From Burkholderia pseudomultivorans (lineage in GTDB: Bacteria; Pseudomonadota; Gammaproteobacteria; Burkholderiales; Burkholderiaceae), in assembly GCF_902499075.1 (NCBI RefSeq), contig NZ_CABVPP010000046.1:1-61471 (forward strand): a DNA stretch of 61,471 nucleotides, in the 5' to 3' direction. The notes beneath the pieces are model-generated. The model ran no database searches and was not told the DNA's origin. It saw only the letters and a program-made list of their open reading frames with translations. Shown piece after piece: positions 17,058 to 25,693 of the stretch (the stretch's first letter is position 1; each line of letters starts with the position of its first letter). A program made the position numbers and the translations under genes.

Positions 17058-18143
17058 TCAGGCTGCGCGGCGGGCCGCGTCGCGTGCCGCGACCGCGCTG
17101 CGCACGCGCGGAATCAGTTCGCGGCCGTAGTCGATCGCATCTTCCAGCGGATCGAAGCCGCGGATCAGGAAGGTCGTCACGCCGAGGTCGTAGTAGTCGA
17201 GCAGCGCGTCGGCGACCTGCTCGGGCGTGCCGACCAGCGCGGTCGAATTCGAGCGCGCGCCGGTGAGCTGCGCGATCTCGGTCCACAGCCGCTTGTCGAC
17301 GCGCGCGCCGCGCTCGGCCGCGGCCAGCAGCCGGCGCGCGCCTTCGCTCTGCTGCGGGCCGCCGGCGCCGAGGCCGGCCACTTCGCGCAGCCGGCGCGTT
17401 TCGTCGAGGATCCGGTACGCGCGCGCCCACGCTTCATCCTCGGTCGCCGCGAGGATCGGGCGGAACGACACCGAGAAGCGCACCTGCCGGCCGTGCTTTG
17501 CGGCTTCGGCGCGCACGCGTGCGGTCAGGTCGCGCACCTGGTCCAGCGATTCGCCCCACAGCGCGTAGACGTCCGCGTGCTTGCCGGCCACCGCGAGCGC
17601 GGCCTCCGATGCGCCGCCGAAATAGATCGGCACGTGCGGCCGCTGGAACGGCTTCACTTCCGAGTAACCCTGCGTGAAGCGGTAATGGGCGCCCGCATGA
17701 TCGAACGGCCGGTCTTCGGTCCAGATGCGGCGCAGGATGCCGAGGTATTCGTCGGTGCGCGCATAGCGCGCGTCGTGATCGAGGTAGTCGCCGTCGCGCT
17801 GCTGCTCGCTGTCCGAGCCGCCCGAGATGAAGTGCACCGCGAGCCGGCCGCGGCTGAACTGGTCGAGCGTCGCGATCTGCCGCGCGGCGAGCGTCGGCGC
17901 GGTGAAGCCCGGACGGTGCGCGAGCATGAAGTGGATGCGCTCGGTCGCGGCGGCCGCGAACGCGATCGTCAGCGTCGCCGACGGGCCGGTCGAATGATGC
18001 GGGACGAGGATCCGGTCGAAGCCGGCCGTTTCGTGCGCGCGGGCGAAATCGCGCACGTAGTCGGGATCGACCGCATTGCCGGTCGGCGGATGGATTTCCG
18101 ACTGCTTCTGACTCTGGATCATGCCGATGAATTCGACGCTCAT
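17058..18143 (-). CDS. Flavin-dependent alkanesulfonate monooxygenase family (SsuD-like)
   Basis: A 361-residue luciferase-like monooxygenase. Matches to the SsuD pattern include RPGFTAPTLAARQIATLDQF, SRGRLAVHFISGG, DHDARYARTDEY and YFGGASE...ADVYALWGE. SsuD enzymes use reduced FMN and oxygen to convert alkanesulfonates to an aldehyde and sulfite in the cytosol. A dedicated NADPH:FMN reductase (SsuE) is not present in the window, so reduced flavin must come from elsewhere. The ATG at 18143 follows GGAGA and gives the conserved MSVEFIG start. It is the first gene of the seven-gene operon, divergent from the SfnB-like gene. Confidence 0.9.
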   Translation of the reverse strand: MSVEFIGMIQSQKQSEIHPPTGNAVDPDYVRDFARAHETAGFDRILVPHHSTGPSATLTIAFAAAATERIHFMLAHRPGFTAPTLAARQIATLDQFSRGRLAVHFISGGSDSEQQRDGDYLDHDARYARTDEYLGILRRIWTEDRPFDHAGAHYRFTQGYSEVKPFQRPHVPIYFGGASEAALAVAGKHADVYALWGESLDQVRDLTARVRAEAAKHGRQVRFSVSFRPILAATEDEAWARAYRILDETRRLREVAGLGAGGPQQSEGARRLLAAAERGARVDKRLWTEIAQLTGARSNSTALVGTPEQVADALLDYYDLGVTTFLIRGFDPLEDAIDYGRELIPRVRSAVAARDAARRAA

Positions 18144-18406
18144 CTGGGTCTCCGGGGCTGAGGGCGGCCCGATGCGGCGCACGGGCCGGCTGCGGGCAGG
18201 AATGGAGCGCAGATTACCGCCGCGATCATGCGGAATGGAAATAATCAATCCCGATTTGAATATCAGATTTGCATGGTTTGGGCGGCGTGGCGTTGCGCCT
18301 ACGCTGTGGGCTCACGATCGATCGGGCGTGACGCGCCGGCGCGCAGCGCGCCGGGTTTGCCGCCCGCTCGATGTCCGTTTTTGCATTGCCGAAGGAATCC
18401 GTCCCG
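18144..18406. promoter_or_regulatory. Divergent regulatory region of the sulfur operon
   Basis: A 263-nt gap between two divergent sulfur genes. Around 18236-18275 it turns AT-rich in an otherwise GC-rich context and carries a direct repeat GATTTG (18253-18258 and 18266-18271) surrounding TGAATATCA. This is the likely location of both promoters and of the site for a CysB- or LysR-type activator. I cannot assign the protein. Confidence 0.45.
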
Positions 18407-19678
18407 ATGTCCGCGAGTCCCGCCGTTGTTCCGACGCCGTTGCAGCCGTCGTCGCTGCTGCGCCATCTGCCTGCCGACGACGCGCGCGTCGCCGCGCTGC
18501 TCGACCGGCTCGCGCCCGAGCTGGCCGTCGATGCCGCACGCAACGACGCCGACGGCCGTTTCCCGCACGAGAATTTTGCGCGGTTGCAGCGCGCTGGGCT
18601 GATCGCACAGGTCGTGCCGCGCGAACATGGCGGCGCGGGCGCGACGCTCGCGCAGGCGAGCCGAATCGTCGCGGCGGTCGCGCGTGCCGATCCGGCGACC
18701 GCGCTGGTATTGACGATGACGTATCTGCAGCATCGCGCGCTCGCCCGCGCCGACAACCGCTGGCCCGAGCGGCTGCGGCGCCGCGTGTTCGGCAGTGCGG
18801 TCGAGCAGGGCGCGCTGATCAACGCGCTGCGCGTCGAGCCCGCGCTCGGCTCGCCGTCGCGAGGCGGCCTGCCCGATACCGTCGCGCGCCGCGACGGCGA
18901 CGGCTGGCGGCTGTCGGGCCACAAGCTGTACAGCACCGGGATTCCGGCGCTGCGCTGGCTCGCCGTCTGGGCGCGCACCGACGAGCCGGCGCCGCGCGTC
19001 GGCGTGTTCCTCGTGCCGCGCGAACCCGACGCCGACGATCCGCGCATCCGCGTGATCGAAAGCTGGAACCACCTGGGGCTGCGCGCGTCTGGCAGCCACG
19101 AAGTCGTGTTCGACGACGTGCGGCTGCCGGCCGACCACGCGGTGGACGTGCGCGCACCCGATGCGTGGGCCGTGTCGGCCGCGAGCCACGCGGACACCGA
19201 CGCGCAAGCCGACCAGCAGGCATGGATGGTGGCGCTGCTCGGCAGTCTTTACGACGCCGTCGCGCGCGCATCCCGCGACTGGCTCGTCGAATTCCTGACG
19301 ACACGCGCGCCGAGCGGGCTCGGCGCACCGCTCGCGACGCTGCCGCGCGTGCAGGAGTCCGTCGGCGAGATCGAGGGCTGGCTGCACGCGAACCGCGTGC
19401 TGCTCGACGATCACATCGCGCGCACCGACGCGGGCGCGCCGCCGGCGGTCACGACGAGCGGCCTCGTCAAGCGCAGCGTGACCGAACACGCGATCCGGGC
19501 GGTCGAGCAGGCGCTGAAGCTGTCGGGCAATCACGGGCTAAGCCGTCACAATCCGCTCGAACGCCACTATCGCGACGTGCTGTGCGGCCGCGTGCATACG
19601 CCGCAGGACGATGCGATCGCGGTTGCGGCGGGGCGGGCGGCGCTCGATGCGGCGCGTTCGCGCGAAACGGCAGCGTAG
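18407..19678 (+). CDS. Acyl-CoA dehydrogenase-fold flavoprotein, SfnB/DszC-like
   Basis: A 423-residue flavoprotein of the acyl-CoA dehydrogenase fold. Residues 1-120 are the helical N-terminal domain, then the beta domain with DGWRLSGHKLYSTG and WNHLGLRASGSHEVVFDDV, then a C-terminal helical bundle ending in the HNPLERHYRDV motif. Members next to sulfonate genes (SfnB, DszC, SoxC) act as reduced-flavin-dependent S-oxygenases and not on CoA esters. I chose the ATG at 18407, preceded by AAGGAA, over one twelve codons upstream. It is divergent from the SsuD-like operon and 127 nt before a convergent LysR gene, so it belongs to the sulfur island. Confidence 0.85.
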   Translation: MSASPAVVPTPLQPSSLLRHLPADDARVAALLDRLAPELAVDAARNDADGRFPHENFARLQRAGLIAQVVPREHGGAGATLAQASRIVAAVARADPATALVLTMTYLQHRALARADNRWPERLRRRVFGSAVEQGALINALRVEPALGSPSRGGLPDTVARRDGDGWRLSGHKLYSTGIPALRWLAVWARTDEPAPRVGVFLVPREPDADDPRIRVIESWNHLGLRASGSHEVVFDDVRLPADHAVDVRAPDAWAVSAASHADTDAQADQQAWMVALLGSLYDAVARASRDWLVEFLTTRAPSGLGAPLATLPRVQESVGEIEGWLHANRVLLDDHIARTDAGAPPAVTTSGLVKRSVTEHAIRAVEQALKLSGNHGLSRHNPLERHYRDVLCGRVHTPQDDAIAVAAGRAALDAARSRETAA

Positions 19679-19805
19679 GCGGGTACGTGCGGGGCGGTCG
19701 AACAGGAAGATGCGGGCGATACATGAGAGGCAGTGCCGCCACGCGTCGCATGGCGGCGGCAGTACAACGATGAACATCGCAGCGCCGCGTGTACGTCGTT
19801 TGCGG

Positions 19806-20723
19806 TCACGCCGCCTTGTCGCGCGTTTGCGGCGGCAGGTCGAACGCCGTGCGCGCATGCGCGGCGATCGCGGCGAGCGGCGCCGCGAAGCGGGCCGCGT
19901 CCTGGCGGCGCAGCAGCCACAGATCGATCTGCGGTTTGAAGTCGGCGAGCGGCACGATGTCGAGCGCCTCGCGCAGCGGGCTGCCTTCGACGAGCGGCAA
20001 CGGCATCAGCCCGAGGCCGACGCCGTTCGCGACGCTCTGCAACTGCAGGTCGCGGCCGTACGTGTCGAGCGTGACCGGCATCGGCAGGCCCTGCGCGTCG
20101 AGCGCGCGCCGCAGCCCCGCGCGAAAGCCGCAGCCGTCCGGATTGAGCACCCAGCCGCGCGCATGGCAGTCGGCGAGCCGGTAGCTGCGGCGCGGCCAGT
20201 CGCCGCGGCGGCCGACCACGACGAGCCGCGTGGCGAGCAGCCGGTCGCCGTCGACCTGCGGCGGCAGCATCATTTCGCGCGCGAGGAACACGAGCGCCGC
20301 ATCGAGCTCGCGGCGTGCGACGCGTTCGACCAGCATCCCGCCCCACGCGGTCGTCACCTGAGTCGCGAGTGCGGGCCACTGCGCGCCCAGTTTCGCGATC
20401 AGGCCCGGCAGCATCAGCTCGCCGAGCCCCTGCGTGAGCCCGACGCGGAATTCGCCCGCGGGCGGCTGACCGCCGGCCGTCAGTTCGCGCAGCGCATCGA
20501 CCTCGCGCAGGATCGTGCGGCATTGCTCGAACACCTGCCGGCCGATGTCGGTCGGGCGCGGCGGCTTCGTGTTGCGGTCGAGCAGCGTCACGCCGAGCGC
20601 TTCCTCGAGATTCTGCACGCGCCGCGTGATCGCGGGCTGCGTCATCCCGAGCTCGGCCGCGGCCTGGCTCAGGGTCTGGCAGCGGACGACTGCTGCAAAA
20701 GCGTCGATATCGCTAATTTTCAT
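19806..20723 (-). CDS. LysR-family regulator
   Basis: A 305-residue transcription regulator. The N-terminal winged helix (residues 1-60) has TLSQAAAELGMTQPAITRRV as the helix-turn-helix, followed by the linker helix and two effector lobes. The ATG at 20723 gives the canonical MKISDIDAF start. It is divergent from the thiol dioxygenase/rhodanese pair, only 62 nt away, the classical layout in which a LysR protein regulates the adjacent operon in response to a pathway metabolite. A role in sulfur metabolism is inferred from position. Confidence 0.9.
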   Translation of the reverse strand: MKISDIDAFAAVVRCQTLSQAAAELGMTQPAITRRVQNLEEALGVTLLDRNTKPPRPTDIGRQVFEQCRTILREVDALRELTAGGQPPAGEFRVGLTQGLGELMLPGLIAKLGAQWPALATQVTTAWGGMLVERVARRELDAALVFLAREMMLPPQVDGDRLLATRLVVVGRRGDWPRRSYRLADCHARGWVLNPDGCGFRAGLRRALDAQGLPMPVTLDTYGRDLQLQSVANGVGLGLMPLPLVEGSPLREALDIVPLADFKPQIDLWLLRRQDAARFAAPLAAIAAHARTAFDLPPQTRDKAA

Positions 20724-20785
20724 GTTTGTTCTGCATGGTATTTCAGGTGCATCATGACGATCCATCATATTCGAAGAGGCCGCCG

Positions 20786-21352
20786 ATGAGTACGCTTTCG
20801 TTGCATCAGACGCCGCTGCGCCCGTTCGTCGACGGGCTCGATACGTTGCTCGCGTCCGGCGCGAACGAGGCGCGCATCCTCGACGAGGGCGGCGCGCTGC
20901 TCGCCGCGCTCGTCGCGCACGACGACTGGCTGCCCGACGCGTTCGCGCAGCCCGATCCCGAGCGCTACCGCCAGTACCTGCTGTATCTGGATCCCGGCGA
21001 GCGCTTCTCGGTCGTCAGCTTCGTGTGGGGGCCGGGCCAGACGACGCCGATCCACAATCACACGGTGTGGGGCTTGATCGGGATGCTGCGCGGCGCCGAG
21101 CTGTCGCAGCCGTACCGGCTCGACGAAGCGGGCCGGCCCGTGCCGTCGGGCGACGCGGCGCGGCTGGCGCCGGGCCAGGTCGAGGCCGTGTCGCCGCGCA
21201 TCGGCGACATCCATCGCGTGACCAACGCGTTCGCGGACCAGGTATCGATCAGCATCCACGTGTACGGCGCGAACATCGGCAAGGTCGAGCGCGCGGTGTA
21301 CCTCGACGACGGCACCGTGAAGCCGTTCGTGTCCGGCTATTCGAATGCTTGA
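20786..21352 (+). CDS. Thiol dioxygenase (cysteine / 3-mercaptopropionate dioxygenase family)
   Basis: A 188-residue cupin. The iron-binding motif TPIHNHTVWG supplies two histidines, with the third in DIHRVTN. The family adds O2 to a thiol (cysteine or 3-mercaptopropionate) to form a sulfinate in the cytosol, using non-haem Fe(II). I chose the ATG at 20786, preceded by GAAGAGG. Its last 8 nt overlap the first possible start of the rhodanese gene, so the two are likely coupled. The sequence does not let me choose cysteine over 3-mercaptopropionate as substrate. Confidence 0.88.
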   Translation: MSTLSLHQTPLRPFVDGLDTLLASGANEARILDEGGALLAALVAHDDWLPDAFAQPDPERYRQYLLYLDPGERFSVVSFVWGPGQTTPIHNHTVWGLIGMLRGAELSQPYRLDEAGRPVPSGDAARLAPGQVEAVSPRIGDIHRVTNAFADQVSISIHVYGANIGKVERAVYLDDGTVKPFVSGYSNA

Positions 21353-23075
21353 TGCGCGAAGGCATGACGCACCGCCCGTTGCAGGCGCGCGCGTGCCGGC
21401 TCAAGATGCCATTTCCGTTTCCTTTTCCTCGACTTCAACCGACCTCACCGTGACGCTCTCCGCCGATTCCACTTCACGTTTTCCCACCGCGTCGTACCAG
21501 CAAGTACGCGCGCGCCTGCTTGCCCGCGACGAGATCGCGCTGATCGACGTGCGCGAGGAGGATCCGTACGCGCAAGGCCATCCGCTGTGGGCCGCCAATT
21601 TCCCGCTGTCGAAGCTCGAGCTCGACGCCTGGACGCGCATTCCGCGTCGCGACACGCCGATCGTCGTCTACGGCGAAGCGAACGGCGAGGATCTCGCGCC
21701 GCGCGCGGCCGAAACGCTCGCGCGGCTCGGCTACACCGACGTGCGGCTGCTCGACGGCGGCCTCGCGGGCTGGCTCGCCGCGGGCGGCGAAACCTTCATC
21801 GACGTGAACGTGCCGAGCAAGTCGTTCGGCGAATGGGTCGAGGCCGAGCGGCATACGCCGTCGCTGTCCGCGCAGGAGGTGCAGGCGCTGATAGACGCGA
21901 AGGCCGACGTCGTGATCGTCGATGCGCGCCGCTTCGACGAGTACCGCACGATGAGCATCCCGACCGCGACCAGCGTGCCGGGCGCGGAACTCGTGCTGCG
22001 CGTGCGCGCACTCGCGCCGGATCCCGCGACGCAGGTGATTGTCAACTGCGCGGGGCGCACGCGCAGCATCATCGGTACGCAGTCGCTCGTCAACGCGGGG
22101 CTGCCGAATCCGGTCGCCGCGCTGCGCAACGGCACGATCGGCTGGACGCTCGCTGGCCAGACGCTCGATCATGGCGCGTCACGCCGCTTTCCGGACGAGA
22201 TCGATCCGGCGCTGCGCGCGGACGCGCGCCGGGCCGCGCGCGCGGTGGCCGAGCGAGCCGGCGTGCCGCGCATCGCGCTCGCGGAGGTCGCGGCGCTCGA
22301 GGAGCCGGGCCGCACGCTGTACCGCTTCGACGTGCGCACGCCGGAAGAATACGAGGCCGGCCATCTGCCGGGTTTTCTCAACACGCCGGGCGGCCAGCTC
22401 GTGCAGGAGACCGACCATCATGCGGCCGTGCGCGGCGCGCGGATCGTGCTCGCCGACGACGACGGCGTGCGCGCCGACATGACCGCGTCGTGGCTCGCGC
22501 AGATGGGCTGGGACGTGCGCGTCGTCGAGCCGGCGGGCAGCGCGGCGTTTACCGAAGCCGGCCAGCCGCCGCGCGACGTGCCTGCGCCGCCGCCCGCGAC
22601 CGAGCTGTCGCCCGCGACGCTGGCGGGCTGGTTGAAGGAAGCTGCACCCGGCGACGTTGCAATCGTCGACGTGACCGCCAGCGCCAACTATGTGAAGCGG
22701 CACATTCCGGGCGCATGGTTCGCGGTGCGCGCGCAGCTGCGCGACGCGCTCGCGGCGATCCCGCCCGCGCAGCGCTACGTGTTCACCTGCGGTTCGAGCC
22801 TGCTCGCGCGCTTCGCGGCCGACGACGCGCGGGCGCTGTTGCCCGCGTCCGCGCAGATTGCGGTGCTGACCGGCGGCACGGCAGCTTGGATCGATGCGGG
22901 CCTGCCGCTCGAAAGCGGCGAGACGCGGCTCGCATCGCCGCGCGTCGACCGCTACCGGCGGCCGTACGAGGGCACCGACAACGCGGCGGCGGCGATGCAG
23001 GCGTATCTCGACTGGGAATACGGGCTGGTCGATCAGCTGAAGCGGGACGGCACGCACCACTTCAGCGTGATCTGA
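21345..23075 (+). CDS. Four-domain rhodanese sulfurtransferase
   Basis: Up to 576 residues with four rhodanese repeats. The second repeat has an active-site loop VNCAGRTRS and the fourth FTCGSSLLAR, both with the nucleophilic cysteine. The loops in repeat one (VYGEANGED) and repeat three (LADDDGVRAD) have no cysteine, so repeats alternate inactive-active-inactive-active. Other landmarks are LLDGGLAGW (first), DVRTPEEYEAGHLPGF (third) and VLTGGTAAWIDAG (fourth). The start is uncertain: ATG at 21345 overlaps the dioxygenase stop by 8 nt, while GTG at 21450 starts just before the first domain. It may accept persulfide sulfur or convert sulfite to thiosulfate in the same pathway as the dioxygenase. 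Confidence 0.9.
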   Translation: MLDARRHDAPPVAGARVPAQDAISVSFSSTSTDLTVTLSADSTSRFPTASYQQVRARLLARDEIALIDVREEDPYAQGHPLWAANFPLSKLELDAWTRIPRRDTPIVVYGEANGEDLAPRAAETLARLGYTDVRLLDGGLAGWLAAGGETFIDVNVPSKSFGEWVEAERHTPSLSAQEVQALIDAKADVVIVDARRFDEYRTMSIPTATSVPGAELVLRVRALAPDPATQVIVNCAGRTRSIIGTQSLVNAGLPNPVAALRNGTIGWTLAGQTLDHGASRRFPDEIDPALRADARRAARAVAERAGVPRIALAEVAALEEPGRTLYRFDVRTPEEYEAGHLPGFLNTPGGQLVQETDHHAAVRGARIVLADDDGVRADMTASWLAQMGWDVRVVEPAGSAAFTEAGQPPRDVPAPPPATELSPATLAGWLKEAAPGDVAIVDVTASANYVKRHIPGAWFAVRAQLRDALAAIPPAQRYVFTCGSSLLARFAADDARALLPASAQIAVLTGGTAAWIDAGLPLESGETRLASPRVDRYRRPYEGTDNAAAAMQAYLDWEYGLVDQLKRDGTHHFSVI

Positions 23076-23100
23076 CGTTCGCCGGCGCGATACGGCGACG

Positions 23101-23125
23101 GCGGCGCGGCGGCACACCGCGCCGC
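23101..23125. terminator. Hairpin between convergent genes
   Basis: A perfect 9-bp inverted repeat GCGGCGCGG / CCGCGCCGC with a 7-nt loop lies between the convergent rhodanese and glycerophosphodiesterase genes. It has no T-tract on either strand, so termination activity is only probable. Confidence 0.45.
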
Positions 23126-23131
23126 TGCCGC

Positions 23132-24277
23132 TCAGCGCCTGAACGTATCGACGGCAGTGCGGCCGACGGCCGGATCGTCGGTGAAGAAGCCGTCGATGCC
23201 CGCGCGCAGGTAGGCCTGGATCTCGCGCACCGAACCGTCGGTGTTGCGCGCGTCCGGCGTGCGGCCGTCCTTCAGCGACGCGGGCAGGAAGTTGTTCTCG
23301 GGCCGGAACGTGTACGGATGCACGACGAGCCCCGCTTCGTGCGCATGCCGCACGTACTGCGTCGGCTGCTGCAGCGTGCCGTCGGCGCCGACCGCGATGA
23401 TCGACGTCTTGTACGGGCCGACGCCGTTCGCATAGGTCGCGATCTCGCGCATCCCGTCGCGCGTCGACAGGTCGCCGTAGGTGCGCGTGTCGTTCGCCTT
23501 CACGAAGTCGTACGGGCGCTGGTCGGCTTCGTCCATCAGCTGCACGAGCTTCCAGTTCGGCTGGCTCGCGCCGATCCGGTTGCGGATCGCCTTCAGGTTC
23601 GCGACCTCGAACGACTGGATGTAGACGGTCGCGGTGCGCGCCGTGTAGCTGTCCTTCAGCAGCGCATCGACAAGACGGTCCTCGAGCGGCAGGCCGATCG
23701 ACTGGAAGTAGGTCGGATGCTTGGTTTCCGGATACAGGTGGATCGTGCGGCCCGTCTGCGCGGACATCTGCTTCGCGAGCGCGACGATTTCGTCGAAGGT
23801 CGGGATCTCGAACCGGTCGTTGTACGCGGTGTTCGCGGGGCGGACCTGCGGGATGCGTTCGCGGGCGCGCAGCGTCTTCAGCTCGGCGAGCGTGAAGTCC
23901 TCGGTGAACCAGCCGGTCAGCGACGCGCCGTCGATCGTCTTGGTCGTCCTGCGGTCCGCGAACTGCGGCAGCGCCGACACGTTCGTGGTGCCCGAGATCT
24001 CGTTCTCGTGGCGCGCGACCAGCACGCCGTCGCGGGTCGCGACGAGGTCGGGCTCGATCACGTCCGCGCCGTCGTCGATCGCCTTGCGGTACGACGCGAG
24101 CGTGTGCTCGGGACGCAGCGCGCTCGCGCCGCGATGGCCGACTACCTGGACTTTCGCGGCAATCGGCCGGGTCGGGTCGGCCACGAGCGTGTCGTCGCCG
24201 CCGCAGGCGGCGAGCAGGAACGCGGCGGCGCAGGCGAGCGGAACGTGGCGGGCGGCGGTCGGGCGCTTGAAGAGCAT
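23132..24277 (-). CDS. glpQ: Glycerophosphodiester phosphodiesterase, lipoprotein
   Basis: A 381-residue GlpQ/UgpQ family enzyme that hydrolyses glycerophosphodiesters to glycerol-3-phosphate and an alcohol. The N-terminus carries a lipobox (FLLAACGGDD), so the protein is a lipoprotein facing the periplasm. Catalytic signatures are VVGHRGASALRPEHTLASY, EPDLVATRDGVLVARHENE and a C-terminal GIDGFFTDDP. I chose the ATG at 24277 because it places the signal peptide at the N-terminus; an earlier in-frame start would add 34 residues. It is convergent with the rhodanese gene. The symbol reflects family membership, not proven orthology. Confidence 0.88.
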   Translation of the reverse strand: MLFKRPTAARHVPLACAAAFLLAACGGDDTLVADPTRPIAAKVQVVGHRGASALRPEHTLASYRKAIDDGADVIEPDLVATRDGVLVARHENEISGTTNVSALPQFADRRTTKTIDGASLTGWFTEDFTLAELKTLRARERIPQVRPANTAYNDRFEIPTFDEIVALAKQMSAQTGRTIHLYPETKHPTYFQSIGLPLEDRLVDALLKDSYTARTATVYIQSFEVANLKAIRNRIGASQPNWKLVQLMDEADQRPYDFVKANDTRTYGDLSTRDGMREIATYANGVGPYKTSIIAVGADGTLQQPTQYVRHAHEAGLVVHPYTFRPENNFLPASLKDGRTPDARNTDGSVREIQAYLRAGIDGFFTDDPAVGRTAVDTFRR

Positions 24278-24600
24278 GTCGGGAAACCTTCGAAACGGGA
24301 ATCGGAAAAGGGCGGTCGCTGCGGCGGCGCGGCGTTCGCGACGGCCCGCCACGCATCGAACGGGACGCGATCGTCGCATCGAATCATTACATATGTATTA
24401 CTTTCGCCTTTCTTGTTTATTGTGAGGAAGGCGGTGTGCGTATGCGGCCCGCGCGCCGGATGCACTAAACTTGCGGGACTTTTTGCATCGCCGCGCCGGG
24501 CCGGACGCCCGTCGTGCGGCGGTGCGGCGACTCGCGGACCGGCGCGTGCGCCGGGCGCCGCGTGCGTCGGGCGCGCGTGCCGGCCGATTTTTCCCGACCC
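24278..24600. promoter_or_regulatory. Divergent promoter region between glycerophosphodiesterase and squalene synthase genes
   Basis: A 323-nt gap. The stretch 24375-24425 is sharply AT-rich and contains the perfect palindrome TACATATGTA (24387-24396), with TTTATTGTGAG nearby. It likely holds the promoters of both divergent genes. The remainder is GC-rich and I see no gene in it. Confidence 0.4.
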
Positions 24601-25665
24601 ATGACGACTCGTACCGATCCCGCCTATCTGCTCGGCGACCTGCTGAAGAACGTTTCCCGCTCCTTCTACCTGACGCTGCGCGTGCTGCCCGACGGCATGC
24701 GCGACCCCGTCGGCCTCGCGTATCTGCTCGCGCGCGCGGCCGACACGATCGCGGACACGGCGCTCGTCGCGCCCGATCGCCGCGCGGCGCTGCTGACCGA
24801 CCTGCGCGACGAGATCGAACGGCTCGGCGACGGCGCGGCGCTGTCGCGCGCACTGGAAGACGTGACGCGGATGCAGACCGATTCGCACGAGCACGTGCTG
24901 CTCGGCTCGATGGCGCCGATGCTCGGGCTGCTGCGCGCGCAGCCGGAAGCGGACCGCGCGTCGATCCGCAAGGTCGTCGCGACGCTGACGTCGGGGATGG
25001 AGTTCGACCTGCGCACGTTCCCCGACGAGCAGTCGGGGCGGGTCGCGGCGCTGCCGGCGCGCGACGTGCTGGACCGCTATACGTATCTGGTCGCGGGCTG
25101 CGTCGGCGAATTCTGGACCGACATGACCGGCATGCATACGCGGGCGGCGCGGCGCTGGGACCTGCCGGACATGCGCGAGAAGGGCATCCGCTTCGGCAAG
25201 GCGCTGCAGATGACCAATATCCTGCGCGACTGCGCGAAGGATCTGCGCATCGGCCGCTGCTACCTGCCCGAGGACGTGCTCGGCGCGCACGGGCTCGGCG
25301 TGGCCGACCTGCTGTTGCCGGACGCGTCGGCGCGCGCGCGCGGCGTGCTGTTCGACCTGCTGCGCGTCGCGCTTGCGCAGTATCGCGACGCGTGCCGCTA
25401 CACGCTTGCGATCCCGCGCCGCTTCGTGCGGCTGCGGCTGGCGTGCCTGTGGCCGATCCTGATCGGGCTCGAAACGCTCGAACTGCTGGCCGCGAACGAC
25501 GCGTGGCTCGACCCGGCGCAGCCGTCGAAGGTGCCGCGCAAGCGCATCTATCGGATCATGGCGTCGTCGCTCGCGATGGTCGGCTCGAATGCGGCGATCC
25601 GCGCGCGCATCTCGACGCTCGCCGACGCGGTCGAAACGCGGATCGCCCGCACCGCATCGCGCTGA
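24601..25665 (+). CDS. Squalene/phytoene synthase family protein
   Basis: A 354-residue prenyl-condensing enzyme. The two Mg2+-binding aspartate motifs are visible: DTIADT near residue 49 and NILRDCAKD near residue 213. YLTLRVLP and GSMEFDL-type segments also fit head-to-head condensation of two farnesyl or geranylgeranyl diphosphates. The ATG at 24601 is the first residue of the conserved region. No hopanoid cyclase (shc) or hpn genes, and no carotenoid genes, are adjacent, so the product is uncertain; squalene for hopanoids is most likely in this genus. A perfect hairpin follows the stop codon. Confidence 0.88.
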   Translation: MTTRTDPAYLLGDLLKNVSRSFYLTLRVLPDGMRDPVGLAYLLARAADTIADTALVAPDRRAALLTDLRDEIERLGDGAALSRALEDVTRMQTDSHEHVLLGSMAPMLGLLRAQPEADRASIRKVVATLTSGMEFDLRTFPDEQSGRVAALPARDVLDRYTYLVAGCVGEFWTDMTGMHTRAARRWDLPDMREKGIRFGKALQMTNILRDCAKDLRIGRCYLPEDVLGAHGLGVADLLLPDASARARGVLFDLLRVALAQYRDACRYTLAIPRRFVRLRLACLWPILIGLETLELLAANDAWLDPAQPSKVPRKRIYRIMASSLAMVGSNAAIRARISTLADAVETRIARTASR

Positions 25666-25670
25666 ATTCC

Positions 25671-25693
25671 CGGCCGGCGCGCCGCGCCGGCCG
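25671..25693 (+). terminator. Hairpin terminator after squalene synthase gene
   Basis: A perfect 10-bp inverted repeat (CGGCCGGCGC, loop GCC, GCGCCGGCCG) starts 5 nt after the stop codon. It lacks a U-tract, so it may act as an RNA stabiliser or a Rho-assisted terminator. Confidence 0.5.

Noticed and set aside
24387-24396. Palindrome TACATATGTA as a specific operator
   Set aside because: Only 10 bp and AT-rich, with no second copy nearby; kept only as part of the promoter region description.
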